DNA of 40,768 nt from Pseudomonadota bacterium (GTDB lineage: Bacteria > Chloroflexota > Ktedonobacteria > Ktedonobacterales > JADMIN01), in NCBI GenBank assembly GCA_021324535.1, contig JAJPIU010000221.1:1-40768 (forward strand), given 5' to 3'. The notes below the pieces were generated by a model. It saw only the letters and a program-made list of their open reading frames with translations. It ran no database searches and was not told the origin of the DNA. Within the stretch, counting starts at the first letter, position 1. Each line of letters opens with the position of its first letter. Of the stretch, positions 25,543 to 34,698 are shown one piece after another. Position numbers and translations under genes: made by a program.

Positions 25543-26340
25543 ATGTACTCACAAGAGCGTCACATTCGCGATCGATTTTCGCGGTATGCCTGTGTGAAAT
25601 GTGGAGCATGCCATACCGGTGACGACGTAATTGTCCTGGCGCGGCGGGCAAGCGCCTGGCTCATTATGCTCACCTGTACCCAATGTCAGCGACGTGGCGT
25701 CTTTGTCGTCTCGGCTCCGCAAAAGCGACGCGCCCGCGTATGCAACGAAACGGCCAACAACGCGCCATTGGCGGATGGAACGGCTGGCGCTACATGGCAA
25801 CCCACGCCGATAGGTCAGAGCGCCGCGCCTGACACCGACCAGCCAGGACAGAGAACCCCGCCCGATCAGCCAGATCAGTTAGTCGCCCTGGATCAGATAA
25901 CGCCGTTGGATCAGCTAGAACAGTTGGAGCATACTCATTACCTCGACACCCAATCCTCCTGGGCGGAACTCTGGCCTGAACCCTTGATTGATCGCCTCTC
26001 CCTCTCGATTCCGTCGTGCGCCGCCGAAAACGCCGATGCAGATATGCCAGATAGCCCAAACGCTCCAAACAGCCCGCATGGCGCCAATACATCAAGTCTG
26101 CCGACCCTACCACCGCCAACCAACCCGCAACAGCCACAGCCCGAATGGTTTACTCAGTCCGCCGACGCCACCCATCCGCCCTTTGCTTCCTCTTCCAGCC
26201 CTGCTTCTTCTCTCCACTCATCTCACGCCGCCAGACAAGTGACCCATGCCGATGTCGCCGCGATCCGCAGCTTTTTACGCCAATTCAACGGCGATTTCCA
26301 GGGCTTGTTTGGAGGCGCCAACCCAGGAGAACAGGTCTAG
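25543..26340 (+). CDS. Zinc-ribbon protein with disordered linker (Ktedonobacteria-type)
   Basis: 265 aa from ATG 25543, where GGGAGG lies seven bases upstream; the frame is open to 25396 without a ribosome site. The N-terminal domain (about 1-60) has CVKCGAC and CTQC, a treble-clef or ribbon zinc site around a beta segment (DVIVLARRASAWLIMLTC). The middle (~70-230) is Pro/Gln/Asp/Ser-rich, including DQPGQ-DQPDQL-DQITPLDQL repeats. A short C-terminal helix pair (VTHADVAAIRSFLRQFNGDFQGLF) looks conserved and protein-binding. The function is unknown. I associate this domain pair with Ktedonobacteria from memory. Confidence 0.75.
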   Translation: MYSQERHIRDRFSRYACVKCGACHTGDDVIVLARRASAWLIMLTCTQCQRRGVFVVSAPQKRRARVCNETANNAPLADGTAGATWQPTPIGQSAAPDTDQPGQRTPPDQPDQLVALDQITPLDQLEQLEHTHYLDTQSSWAELWPEPLIDRLSLSIPSCAAENADADMPDSPNAPNSPHGANTSSLPTLPPPTNPQQPQPEWFTQSADATHPPFASSSSPASSLHSSHAARQVTHADVAAIRSFLRQFNGDFQGLFGGANPGEQV

Positions 26341-26392
26341 CCTACGCCGGATGGATCACCGCGAAGAATATAAATGGTTGCAAGGACGCGTT

Positions 26393-26968
26393 ATGAAAAC
26401 ACTATCACCACGCCATCAGTGGCGCTACGCTTATACGACCCTGCGGATTCTTGCCGCATTCTCACTGGCTTCTGTTCTTTTGTTGGCTGCCTGCGCGCAG
26501 GCTGTCGCCCCAACGCATGCGCCACAGCCGTCGCGTTCCCCCACCGCCCCAGGCGCCGCATCTTTCGGGCATCAGGGCGAGACACTCTACACCGACGCAA
26601 AATTAGGCTTTCGGCTCTGGCTGCCATCTGGCTGGGTTGCCCAACCACAGCCGGGACGCTTTAGCTCGGCGCGCAATACGTCTGCGCCTGAGCCGGGCGA
26701 TCTGCTGATCTTCCAGGATGTGAATGATCCGACGGTTGGCTGGCGTTCCGGCTTGATTAACGAGCCGGGACACGTCGCGCTGATCGTCAGCGTGGACGCC
26801 ACGCATGTCTACGTTGCGCAGGAAAACTTCAGCGATAGCGCCTACTTTCTGGCGCTGCCGCTGACACATACCGCCAACGGCTACCATGTCACCGACCTCA
26901 GCGATCTCCCCAATCGCATCACGCGCGGCTGGATTCATTTTGCGCTCGATCCCTTCGCCGCACACTGA
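26393..26968 (+). CDS. CHAP-like lipoprotein without an obvious catalytic Cys
   Basis: 191 aa from ATG 26393 (AAGGA seven bases upstream). A signal peptide ends in the lipobox LLAAC. The C-terminal part (about 95-185) has the amidase-type order GDLLIFQD, GHVALIVSV, HVYVAQEN and RGWIHF, as in CHAP domains of peptidoglycan or glutathionylspermidine amidases, including the His. The segment that should supply the nucleophilic Cys (around LYTDAKLGFRLWLPSGW) has none; the only Cys is in the lipobox. It may be a binding-only relative, or the similarity may be partial. Confidence 0.6.
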   Translation: MKTLSPRHQWRYAYTTLRILAAFSLASVLLLAACAQAVAPTHAPQPSRSPTAPGAASFGHQGETLYTDAKLGFRLWLPSGWVAQPQPGRFSSARNTSAPEPGDLLIFQDVNDPTVGWRSGLINEPGHVALIVSVDATHVYVAQENFSDSAYFLALPLTHTANGYHVTDLSDLPNRITRGWIHFALDPFAAH

Positions 26969-27086
26969 AGAGATTGCCACAACAAGAAGCGGCGCACAGG
27001 CGCCTGCAAGCAACACATATCCCCTGCCATTCGTCTAACAAGGTGTACTCATTTGTTTGCGCAAAGAGCAAATAGGAGGGCGCCAC

Positions 27087-27812
27087 ATGGCAGGAATAGT
27101 GCAGCAGGCGTTGGCGACCATGAGCCAGGCGCCCTTGCCGGAGGTCTATCTGATCGCCCTAGCATGGATGGTGATCGAAGGCGCAGGGATCGCCCTGCCG
27201 ATTGAGCCGTTAATGCTGCTGGCTGGTTCACTTGCCGCGCCACCAGGGAAGGCGAACCTGTTCATCGTGGTGGCTGTCCTCGCGATTGGCTGTCTGCTTG
27301 GCTCCTCGCTGGCGTTTCTGCTGGGTCGGCGGGTGGGCGCAGCCTCGCTGACGCGCGTCGGACGCTACGTGGGGCTGACGGAGCAACGTGTGGCGCATAT
27401 GGCGCTCTGGCTGCGCCATCGCGGCCCATTCGGTATCCTCATGCTGCGGGTGGCCCCTGTCGTCCGCACGTATAGCTCGTTTGTCATGGGCGAGGCCGAA
27501 ATGCCGTTTAGCGTCTTCGCGCTCTATACCTTCATCGCCGAGGTGATCTATAGCGGCGTCTTCGTCGGGCTGGGCTACTTCCTGGGCAGGAACTACCAGA
27601 CTCCACTGGAATACCTCAGCCGTTTTGGCGTAGTGGGCGCGCTTGCGCTCATTGCTGTGGCGCTTGCGCTCTGGGCGGCGCATCGTTTCGGCGGCTCGGC
27701 GCTCTCCTGGCGTGCGCTCGAACGCCGCTTCCAGCGCCACCACGCCACATTGGCCGCACAAGCCAGTCAAGCCGATCAGGCCGCCGTCCCGCAAGAGACA
27801 CACTCCGCCTGA
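27087..27812 (+). CDS. DedA-family membrane protein
   Basis: 241 aa; start ATG 27087 with AGGAGG seven bases upstream. IEGAGIALPIEPLMLLAG, GCLLGSSLAFLLGRRVG and the re-entrant RHRGPFGILMLRVAPVVRTYSSFVMG are the conserved VTT/DedA features, including the essential Arg-containing loop; the usual R-F-x-P reads RVAPVVRT. About five hydrophobic segments are seen. Known members move or flip phospholipids and undecaprenyl phosphate. The basic C-terminal tail is cytoplasmic. Confidence 0.9.
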   Translation: MAGIVQQALATMSQAPLPEVYLIALAWMVIEGAGIALPIEPLMLLAGSLAAPPGKANLFIVVAVLAIGCLLGSSLAFLLGRRVGAASLTRVGRYVGLTEQRVAHMALWLRHRGPFGILMLRVAPVVRTYSSFVMGEAEMPFSVFALYTFIAEVIYSGVFVGLGYFLGRNYQTPLEYLSRFGVVGALALIAVALALWAAHRFGGSALSWRALERRFQRHHATLAAQASQADQAAVPQETHSA

Positions 27813-27841
27813 TATTCGCCCAGCAAGGAACTATATCTTCA

Positions 27842-28294
27842 TCACCCGATGCTTGACGTGAAGTGCGGTGTAGGGATATCGAGCGTGCGCATACCGACGT
27901 GCAAACGCTTGAGCGCACTGGCGTAGTCGGCTGGCGGCGCCTCTCGTGGCGTCGCAGGTTCGCAGTAGATCCACAGCGTGACCACGAAGCCATCACGCTC
28001 ATAGGCGCCTGGGTTCACTCGAGGCTCAAGAGCAGCTACAGGACATCCAGATTCGGCGAGCCGTTGAGCAAGCTCGACTTCGAACTGTGCCCCCTGAAGT
28101 TCTACAGGAGATACAGGCGCCACGCGGGCAAGCACATCACATGGCAGCAGACGGAGCGTAAGCTTGTTCGAATCATGAAGAACGATCGCGTCGTCGGCTG
28201 TCAGGCCAAGTGATGAGGCGGTCGCCATGGCCGCAGCCATCGCATCGCACGCGGAACCTCTGACGCCTGCATTGTCGCATGACCCCCTCTCCAA
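27842..28294 (-). pseudogene. APH-family phosphotransferase, N-lobe remnant
   Basis: The 150-aa frame holds DAIVLHDSNKLTLRLLPCDV, then FEVELAQRLAESGCPVAALEP and DGFVVTLWIYCEP, the N-lobe of an aminoglycoside-phosphotransferase-like kinase. It stops shortly after LDIPTPHFT. The catalytic HGD loop and DFD metal site that should follow are absent in all frames before the DedA gene end at 27812. It is therefore a 3'-truncated gene. The frame opens from TTG 28294; an internal ATG at 28240 is equally likely. Confidence 0.7.
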
Positions 28295-28305
28295 CTTACA
28301 CCATC

Positions 28306-30114
28306 CTACGCCTCACGTACAGTAGACGCCAGCAGCTCTGGCGCGCGGCTGAAAAGACGTGGCGCGATCAGCCGTGTGCTGATCTGATAGAACGCGATCC
28401 CATAGATCAGCAGCAGTGGCAAAGAGACAACCAGCCAGAACGGCTGCCCGATGAAGAGCGGGATCAGCGCCGCCAGAATGGGCAGCAGCAGGAGCGTCGT
28501 CGCCAGCGAGACACCCATTGAGATGACACTGCGCAGGCAGCCGTTCTCCGTCGAGAGATTGTTTTCGCCCATGCGCATCGAGCGTACTCGGAACGGCGCC
28601 AACACAGACGACAGATTGCCACATCCGAGCATGATCAATGTCGCCGTGAGGCCAAGCGCCAGCGCCGGAAGCACGTAGACCCACTCGCCCGTCACCGCCG
28701 CAACGATCAGCGTGAGCGCCACCTGTGAGCCAAACGCCACAATGCCCACCGCCAGATTCTTCCCCCAAAAGATGTCGAGCGCGCGTACCGGGAACAGGAA
28801 CAGCATTTGCAACCCTTGCCGCTCCAACCCAAACGTATTTTGCGCCAGCGCCAGCACGATCACCAACGAGGGCCACGGAGCCACCAGCACGCCGGGGAAG
28901 TTGACAATCGAAAAGCCATTAGTTGCATCGCTGCCGTGCCCACTGAGATTCGAGACCAGCACAATCAGCATCAGCACGCCCGAACTCAGCACCGAGGCTT
29001 TGATCTGCGGGTCACGCCAGAAGTAGCGCAGGTCTTTCTGCGTGATGGCTAGCGCAGCGCTCGACAGCGGACGCCACCCGCGCGCCGAATGCGCAGCGGC
29101 TATATCTCTGGCTCCTGTGGCTCCTGTGGCCCCAATGACAGCGGTTCCGGCCTCAGCGCGGGCGCGTCCACGCCGACGCCTGGCGCTCCCTGCGCCACCG
29201 CCCTCTGCCGTGGTTACGCCATGATCCAGCACAACCGCCCAGACTGTTAGCAACACGGGCGTCAGCGCCGCCAACGCCGCCAGCCAGATCAGCGCAGGCA
29301 CAAACGCGCCCTGATCTGCCTGTGAGATGGCCTGAGCCGCCATACCGGGCGGAATCCATTGCAGATACGTCTCCAGATGAAGGCGTTGCAGCGAAGTGAA
29401 ATCGAAGTTGCTGAAGATCTCCCCTGCCACCACCTGGATGAAATAGCACGAGGAGCCGATCAGCGCAAAGACGATGATCGAGAGATCGCGGTAGCGGCGG
29501 CTACGCAACAGGCCCATCAGCGCGGCCAGCGCCAACTGGCTGAGGCCGACGGTATGCGCGTAAAGCAAGACCAGCGCCGCGACGGTGATCACAATTGCCA
29601 GCGCAGACGCATGCCAGCCGATCAACACAGCGACATCCGCCGCCAGCAGCACGAGCGAGCCAGGATCGAACAGCGTCGCCAGCGTCAGGCTGACCATCTG
29701 CTCGCCGCGCGTCAGCGGATAGATCGTCAGCTTCGTCACGTCAAGCCCTTCGTTGACGCTATATTGAAAGAGCGGCAGGAGCGCCCAAATGATATAGAGC
29801 GCCCCCAACACGCCAAACAGGAGCTGCGTCGCCTGAGGACGGTCGAAATATACATAGCCCAGGGTGGTAAAGATTCCAACCGCCGCGCTGGCGCCCAACA
29901 CAAAAATAACGGTGAAGACCAGCCCAATGATCTGCATGGCGACATTGCGGCGTGAGCCACGGGTGAGCGCCCGCAGCCCTAGCTTCCAGCGCAGCCAGAG
30001 CAACACGCCTACATGGCGTGGGTTGATGGCGAACTCTTTGAGCGGATGGCGCGGCGCGCGAGGAGGCGCGGGAATAGCAGGCGCAGCGCCGGAAGTCTGG
30101 ATTATTCCAGCCAT
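28306..30114 (-). CDS. ABC-2-type transporter permease
   Basis: A 602-aa integral membrane protein. After a soluble start, about six hydrophobic segments (60-290), then a cytoplasmic Ala/Gly/Arg-rich loop (GSARRRRGRARAEAG, about 325-365) and about six more segments. This is the two-half layout of large export permeases. LKEFAINPRH and DLRYFWRDPQ are typical for a permease half that contacts the ATPase. The start overlaps the last 13 bases of the upstream ATPase gene, so translation is coupled. The substrate is unknown. Confidence 0.88.
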   Translation of the reverse strand: MAGIIQTSGAAPAIPAPPRAPRHPLKEFAINPRHVGVLLWLRWKLGLRALTRGSRRNVAMQIIGLVFTVIFVLGASAAVGIFTTLGYVYFDRPQATQLLFGVLGALYIIWALLPLFQYSVNEGLDVTKLTIYPLTRGEQMVSLTLATLFDPGSLVLLAADVAVLIGWHASALAIVITVAALVLLYAHTVGLSQLALAALMGLLRSRRYRDLSIIVFALIGSSCYFIQVVAGEIFSNFDFTSLQRLHLETYLQWIPPGMAAQAISQADQGAFVPALIWLAALAALTPVLLTVWAVVLDHGVTTAEGGGAGSARRRRGRARAEAGTAVIGATGATGARDIAAAHSARGWRPLSSAALAITQKDLRYFWRDPQIKASVLSSGVLMLIVLVSNLSGHGSDATNGFSIVNFPGVLVAPWPSLVIVLALAQNTFGLERQGLQMLFLFPVRALDIFWGKNLAVGIVAFGSQVALTLIVAAVTGEWVYVLPALALGLTATLIMLGCGNLSSVLAPFRVRSMRMGENNLSTENGCLRSVISMGVSLATTLLLLPILAALIPLFIGQPFWLVVSLPLLLIYGIAFYQISTRLIAPRLFSRAPELLASTVREA

Positions 30115-31085
30115 TCAAGGCCCCCTTCGCGCGCATTGGCGCCCACCAGTTGCAGGAAGAGGTCTTCAAGCGTGGCGTTGGCCTCGCCCGCCTGCTGACG
30201 TAGCTCAGCAAGCGTGCCCTCGGCGATCAATTGTCCGTTGTTGATCACACCAACGCGCGTGCAGAGCCGCTCCACCACCTCCATGATGTGCGAACTGAAA
30301 AACACTGTCGCGCCGTTGTTCGTCAGGTCGCGCAACAGATCGCGAATCACCCGCGAACTGACCGGATCAACTCCCTCGAACGGCTCATCAAGGAACAAGA
30401 CCTGGGGCCGGTGGATCAACGCGGCGGCCAGCGCCACCTTTTTGCGCATGCCAACCGAGTAGTCCACCACCAGCTTATCCGCTGCGTCGCTCAGCATCAA
30501 CACATTCAGCAACGACTCCGCCCGGCGACGTACCTCAGGCGTGGGTAGGTCGTAGAGCTTGCCCGCGAACTCGATCAGTTCGCGTCCGGTCAGGCGCTCA
30601 TACAGGTTCATCTGCTCAGGCAACACGCCCATCAGCATCTTCGCCTGCACCGGATCGCGCCAGACGTCTATCCCACCGATCAGCGCCGCGCCTGCGTCTG
30701 GCCGTAGCAGTCCGACCATCATCTTGATGGTGGTAGACTTGCCTGCGCCATTCGGCCCCAGGAAGCCAAAGAACTCGCCGCGCCGCACGGCAAGCGTCAA
30801 CCCATCCACCGCGACCTTCTTGCCAAACCGCTTTGTCAGCCCCCAGGCCACCACCGCAGAATCGGGCGGCGGAAAGAGCGACGTCTGCGCCATGTAGGGC
30901 ATGGGAATCGGCGCGGCCTGTGGCCAGGCGGAAGGCGCTTGCGTCGGCATTTGAGTCGGCGCATGCCCGTTGCCGGAGACATGATAGGGCACTGACGGCG
31001 CTGCGAATGGATCACCGGCCGCGCCTGGCGTCTCAGGGGATGTAGGCATGGCAGGCATTGCCGGGTCATACGGCGGAGTGGTCAT
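30102..31085 (-). CDS. ABC transporter ATP-binding protein
   Basis: 327 aa from ATG 31085. Walker A GPNGAGKST, signature VDYSVGMRKKV (an SVGM variant of LSGGQ), Walker B VLFLDEPFEGVDP and H-loop FSSHIMEVVERL are all present. It is a CcmA/NatA-type exporter ATPase with an unusual Pro/Met-rich N-terminal tail of about 75 residues before the core begins at VVAWGLTKRFGKKVAVDG. A longer frame to ATG 31190 lacks a ribosome site; AGGA lies 12 bases before 31085. It partners with the overlapping permease gene. The 316-bp gap to hemH shows no clear promoter. Confidence 0.92.
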   Translation of the reverse strand: MTTPPYDPAMPAMPTSPETPGAAGDPFAAPSVPYHVSGNGHAPTQMPTQAPSAWPQAAPIPMPYMAQTSLFPPPDSAVVAWGLTKRFGKKVAVDGLTLAVRRGEFFGFLGPNGAGKSTTIKMMVGLLRPDAGAALIGGIDVWRDPVQAKMLMGVLPEQMNLYERLTGRELIEFAGKLYDLPTPEVRRRAESLLNVLMLSDAADKLVVDYSVGMRKKVALAAALIHRPQVLFLDEPFEGVDPVSSRVIRDLLRDLTNNGATVFFSSHIMEVVERLCTRVGVINNGQLIAEGTLAELRQQAGEANATLEDLFLQLVGANAREGGLEWLE

Positions 31086-31401
31086 GATGAGGAACCGTCC
31101 TTGTCGCGCCAACGGATAGACGCTGGCGAATGTATCGTAACGTTCTTGTGATGGTGTGGTAGAGCGTATCTCTGGCGCTTGCTGGCGCATCTTCGGCGCC
31201 GAACGCTTTGTGCTGATGCGCCACTGAGGACACGCCAGACAGCGCCGCCTCTGTGTATGATAGCATGTCTGCGGTGGGCGCTACTAAAGTCTATACGCCA
31301 CCTCTGGCGTAGCGTTACATACGGGCGTCTCATGCCAGCGCGTGGTAGGATTAAAGCGAGAGCAATGTGTTTCTACCATTCTTCACCGAGGCATGCCAAA
31401 G

Positions 31402-32403
31402 ATGACAACCCCAAGCGAGACAACCACAGACGCGCCACAACGAGTGGGCGTTCTCCTGATGACCTACGGCTCACCCGCCACGCTCGGCGATCTGCCGCAG
31501 TATCTTTCCAATGTGCGCGGAGGTCGCAAGCTCGACCCGCAGGAGGAAACCGAACTGGTAGCTGAGTTTCGTCGCCGCTACGAACTGATCGGCGGCTCGC
31601 CACTGCTACACATCACCCAAGAGCAGGCGGCGGCGCTGCAAGATGAACTCACCCGCACGCATCCCAACGGGCCGACGTTTCGTGTGGAGGCCGCCATGCG
31701 GTTCGCGCCACCCTACATCGCCGACGTGGCCGCCGAGGTCGCGCGCGACGCCGATACACTGGTGGGCGTGATCATGTCGCCGCAGTATTCGCCCATCCTG
31801 ATGCGCGGCTATGTAACGACGCTACAAGACGCTCTAAAGGCGCTGGGGCGCGACGACCTGAAGCTGGCGATCTCCGAGGACTGGCACATGCAGCCGGACT
31901 TCGTGGAGGCCGTCGCCGAGCAGGTGCGCGCTGCGCTGGATCGTCTGCCAGCCGAGGTACGCGACCGCACGCCCGTGCTGCTCTCGGCGCACAGCATGCC
32001 CCTTCGTGTGGTACAGAACGAGCCGGATTATATCAATCATCTGAAGCAAACGGCTGCAGAGATTGCGCGGCGCGCGGGATTACCTGACGACCGTTGGTAT
32101 TTCTGCTATCAGAGCGCGGGCCATACGCCTGAGGAATGGCTCAAGCCCGACTTCGCCGATATGATGCCGGAGCTACGCGCGGCAGGCTACGATCACGTCT
32201 TGATCGCGCCGGTGCAGTTCCTCGCCGACCATCTCGAAATCCTCTATGACATCGAGATCGGCGCACGCGAACAGGCTGAGGAGCATGGTGTCGTCTTCGC
32301 CCGCACACAATCGCTCAACACGGCTCCGCGCTTCATCCGGGCGCTGGCCGCTGTTGTGGAGGAGACGCTGCCCCGCGCGCAACCGCTGGCGGTGGGGGTG
32401 TAG
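31402..32403 (+). CDS. hemH: Ferrochelatase
   Basis: Inserts iron into a porphyrin at the end of heme synthesis. VGVLLMTYGSPATLGDLPQYL, then RYELIGGSPLLHIT, MRFAPPYIADV, LLSAHSMPLRVV and the signature LIAPVQFLADHLEILYDIE, with the catalytic Glu, are all present. The His of the DWHMQPDF segment is also there. About 333 aa from ATG 31402, which has GAGG ten bases upstream; ATG 31393 is also possible. In Gram-positive-type pathways this enzyme may use coproporphyrin III; the sequence alone does not decide. A GC-rich hairpin lies beyond its stop. Confidence 0.95.
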   Translation: MTTPSETTTDAPQRVGVLLMTYGSPATLGDLPQYLSNVRGGRKLDPQEETELVAEFRRRYELIGGSPLLHITQEQAAALQDELTRTHPNGPTFRVEAAMRFAPPYIADVAAEVARDADTLVGVIMSPQYSPILMRGYVTTLQDALKALGRDDLKLAISEDWHMQPDFVEAVAEQVRAALDRLPAEVRDRTPVLLSAHSMPLRVVQNEPDYINHLKQTAAEIARRAGLPDDRWYFCYQSAGHTPEEWLKPDFADMMPELRAAGYDHVLIAPVQFLADHLEILYDIEIGAREQAEEHGVVFARTQSLNTAPRFIRALAAVVEETLPRAQPLAVGV

Positions 32404-32429
32404 CCTTGCTCCCACCCACCGTCCCATTA

Positions 32430-32454
32430 CCCCTCTCTCTTTCAGGGAGAGGGG
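32430..32454. terminator. Bidirectional terminator-like hairpin
   Basis: CCCCTCTCTC pairs with GGGAGAGGGG (one G-T pair) around a 5-nt loop. It lies exactly between hemH and the convergent gene ending at 32455. No long U tract is present. Confidence 0.6.
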
Positions 32455-33210
32455 CTACTGAGCAATCGTGTCGAGATTGTCCCACCCGAAGGCTTCTATC
32501 ATCGTGAACTCCTCGCGCTCTGCTTCCGTTCCTGCCAACTTGCGTATTCTGGCCCGCATATTTCTACTATGCTCGAAGCTGACCAATCCAACTCGAAACC
32601 ACGGTTCGTTATCCTCGTCGGCGTAGTCCTCCTTCACTGCTTTGGTCAGTGTTATCAAGGCTGTGCAATCTCTATAGACAAGCCCATAGGGGCGTACTGC
32701 GCACTCATAGGCTTCTCCCATGAGTCTGTTCTCATCCCATGCGCAAACGTCGAACTCGCGCCCTTTGAGATTGTGGTAGTAGGCATTATTCCCAGTCACT
32801 GAACAATCCATCTGGCAGTCGCCATCCACATACAATTCTGCAATACGGCGATAGACCAGAAGCTCAAGCACTTTGCCTCTACGCCGGTCAAGCTCTTTCC
32901 TGTTGGCGGCAGAAGCATACAAGCCACGCACACTTTGAACCATTGCCTTGGCCTGATTGCCTATCGCACTCTCAGAATCATCTTCTTCATCAGGAGACTC
33001 CAACTGGGCATCGAGCAGAGCATAGATGATCTGGTAAGCGCCATTGAGGGCATACTCAAGCATTTCAGGGTTGCTGCCATCATGATCGCGAAGCAGAGTT
33101 GCGATAGTTCCCAATATCCCTGGAATGCTGGCAGCGTTGGTCACTGTTCTCACATCCGGGTTATCCGCCAGCGATTGCATCGTAGTCGTCCATGCCTGGG
33201 TAACTCTCAT
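32455..33210 (-). CDS. Unknown protein with degenerate PD-(D/E)XK-like core
   Basis: 251 aa, last gene of the SecB-like operon. The N-terminal ~100 residues are helical. RRRGKVLELLVYRRIAEL (about 109-126) followed by GREFDVCAWD (Asp 154) and GEAYECAVRP (Glu 169, Cys 170, Ala 171) has the order E...D...ExK of restriction-type nucleases, but Ala replaces the Lys. It may be a DNA or RNA-binding relative without cleavage activity. The family assignment is my reading of the pattern and is tentative. It follows the SecB-like gene by 57 bp. Confidence 0.55.
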   Translation of the reverse strand: MRVTQAWTTTMQSLADNPDVRTVTNAASIPGILGTIATLLRDHDGSNPEMLEYALNGAYQIIYALLDAQLESPDEEDDSESAIGNQAKAMVQSVRGLYASAANRKELDRRRGKVLELLVYRRIAELYVDGDCQMDCSVTGNNAYYHNLKGREFDVCAWDENRLMGEAYECAVRPYGLVYRDCTALITLTKAVKEDYADEDNEPWFRVGLVSFEHSRNMRARIRKLAGTEAEREEFTMIEAFGWDNLDTIAQ

Positions 33211-33267
33211 CCGCTTGATCTCCCTCCTGTACCTGTCACAGCCGATTTTTCTTTGTAGCTATTAGGT

Positions 33268-33903
33268 TCAAGGTGTTGTAGTGGATGGACGCGGCGGTCG
33301 GCGGCGTGGATGCGACGCTTCACCTTGTGGTCGTTCCGGCGCTACATTTGGCGGCGCTGGTGAGGGGGAGATCTGAGGTGGCGCAAGAGAGGGTGTCACG
33401 ATAGGTAGAAGAATTGGGCCAATGCGTAGGCGCATTCCCATCTCAAAGACGTATTCCCGCAGGAAAGGCATTAGCAACGCAAGGGCAATAGCGCTAAGAT
33501 AGGACTCAAGTGTATATCCTGCTGGCAAATCGCCAGTGCGCTCGAAGAGACCAACAATGGTCACCTCGATCTCAAAAAGTGACGGCTCCTGTCCAGAAAC
33601 AACGGTAGCTGTTAGCTGTATCTGCGAGAGCGGATCACCAGGAAAAATGGTTGGACTGGCTACCTGTGCATTTGCCTGGCCTTGTCCTTGAAGCTGTTCA
33701 GGCGTCAGTGGGCGTAGCTTGCCCGAAAGAGTAACGGGAAATACATCTCGTAATTGCACTGGCGCCGATGGAAGAGGGTTATTTGTCTCAGCCGATTCTG
33801 CCACAGGCGCTCTTCCTTCCTGATACCTTAAATCGCTGATATAGCAGTGAAACGATTCATGCGCTTGCCAACGCACTACTGTCGGCAGGCGCTTCCGCTT
33901 CAA
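33268..33903 (-). CDS. SecB-like chaperone
   Basis: 211 aa. The central part has FEIEVTIVGLFERTGDLPAG, then SYLSAIALALLMPFLREYVFEM and LRIGPILLPIV. These match the SecB beta strand (F-x-V-x-x-x-G-x-F), the P-x-x-x-x-x-R helix and the final pocket strand. A Pro/Arg-rich tail of about 45 residues is additional. SecB-like proteins outside Proteobacteria often act as chaperones for toxin-antitoxin systems or for export. The frame starts at TTG 33903 and overlaps the upstream gene by 47 bases; a GTG nine codons later is an alternative. Confidence 0.7.
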   Translation of the reverse strand: MKRKRLPTVVRWQAHESFHCYISDLRYQEGRAPVAESAETNNPLPSAPVQLRDVFPVTLSGKLRPLTPEQLQGQGQANAQVASPTIFPGDPLSQIQLTATVVSGQEPSLFEIEVTIVGLFERTGDLPAGYTLESYLSAIALALLMPFLREYVFEMGMRLRIGPILLPIVTPSLAPPQISPSPAPPNVAPERPQGEASHPRRRPPRPSTTTP

Positions 33904-34612
33904 CCATCATATTTGATGGCGTAATGCGAATCCTCTGTGGAGCTGGCAGTCGCCAAGGTAAGTCACTTCTCTCCATCATGGGAGCTGTATCGTCGAAGTG
34001 ATTGATTTGTATTTGGAAGGTATGCTTGCCGTCAAGACTGATGAACGCCTGTGCAGTAAGGGCAGCAACTGGTAGCAAATTCGCCTGTGAAAGCATCTGG
34101 CAATACTGCGGGCCGCTATCGAAGGCCCACGAGTCGGTAGCCTGTGGAGGCGCGGCGTTGATCAATTGCTGTAGGCCAACAGTGATGCGCGCAAATCGCT
34201 CGAAGTCGCGATCCCCCTGTACTTGCACATGCGCGGGCAGGTGCGCCCAGAGAGCAAGCAGTTCATCGAGCGTCTGCTGATCATCTGGATCGTTAGGGTC
34301 GAGATGGAGCGTATCATCATCACTCGTGGCCTGACGCTTGTTGTCAGTAATCCTGTTGATCAGCAATAGCCCGCGTAAAGCAACATCCGCCGCGAGCTTG
34401 TTGGCAATGATTCTGAACGCATGAAGACGCAGCCTGCTAGGCCATCGCGCCACCGACTGCCACATCTGCGCAACAGCGCCTTCCTGCGTTGTCGGAAGCG
34501 TTTCGAGAACCCGTCGCACTGCGGAGATGCGCGCCGCTGACAGCGTTGGAGCCTGCTGTGTTAGTTCACGCCCATTATTGTCGCTCTGCCGTTTGCGCTG
34601 GCGCTGCATCAT
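33857..34612 (-). CDS. Unknown 251-aa protein, first gene of the SecB-like operon
   Basis: I do not recognise a family. The N-terminal two thirds are helical (SAARISAVRRVLETLP, RLHAFRIIANKLAADVALRGLLLIN), with an acidic break (DPNDPDD) near residue 105. The C-terminus has beta-like segments (FISLDGKHTFQIQINHFDD) and ends in an Ala/Glu-rich tail. It has no signal peptide or membrane helix, so it is cytoplasmic. AAAGGA lies six bases before the first of two ATGs. A promoter lies just upstream and its end overlaps the SecB-like gene, so it is probably the client or partner of that chaperone. Confidence 0.7.
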   Translation of the reverse strand: MMQRQRKRQSDNNGRELTQQAPTLSAARISAVRRVLETLPTTQEGAVAQMWQSVARWPSRLRLHAFRIIANKLAADVALRGLLLINRITDNKRQATSDDDTLHLDPNDPDDQQTLDELLALWAHLPAHVQVQGDRDFERFARITVGLQQLINAAPPQATDSWAFDSGPQYCQMLSQANLLPVAALTAQAFISLDGKHTFQIQINHFDDTAPMMERSDLPWRLPAPQRIRITPSNMMVEAEAPADSSALASA

Positions 34613-34698
34613 CCCTGTCCTTTCACTCTCTCAAACTGACTTCATAGGCATGGATGTAAAGGTAAGATATAGGCATAGCATGAAGTATTCCAGCCCTA

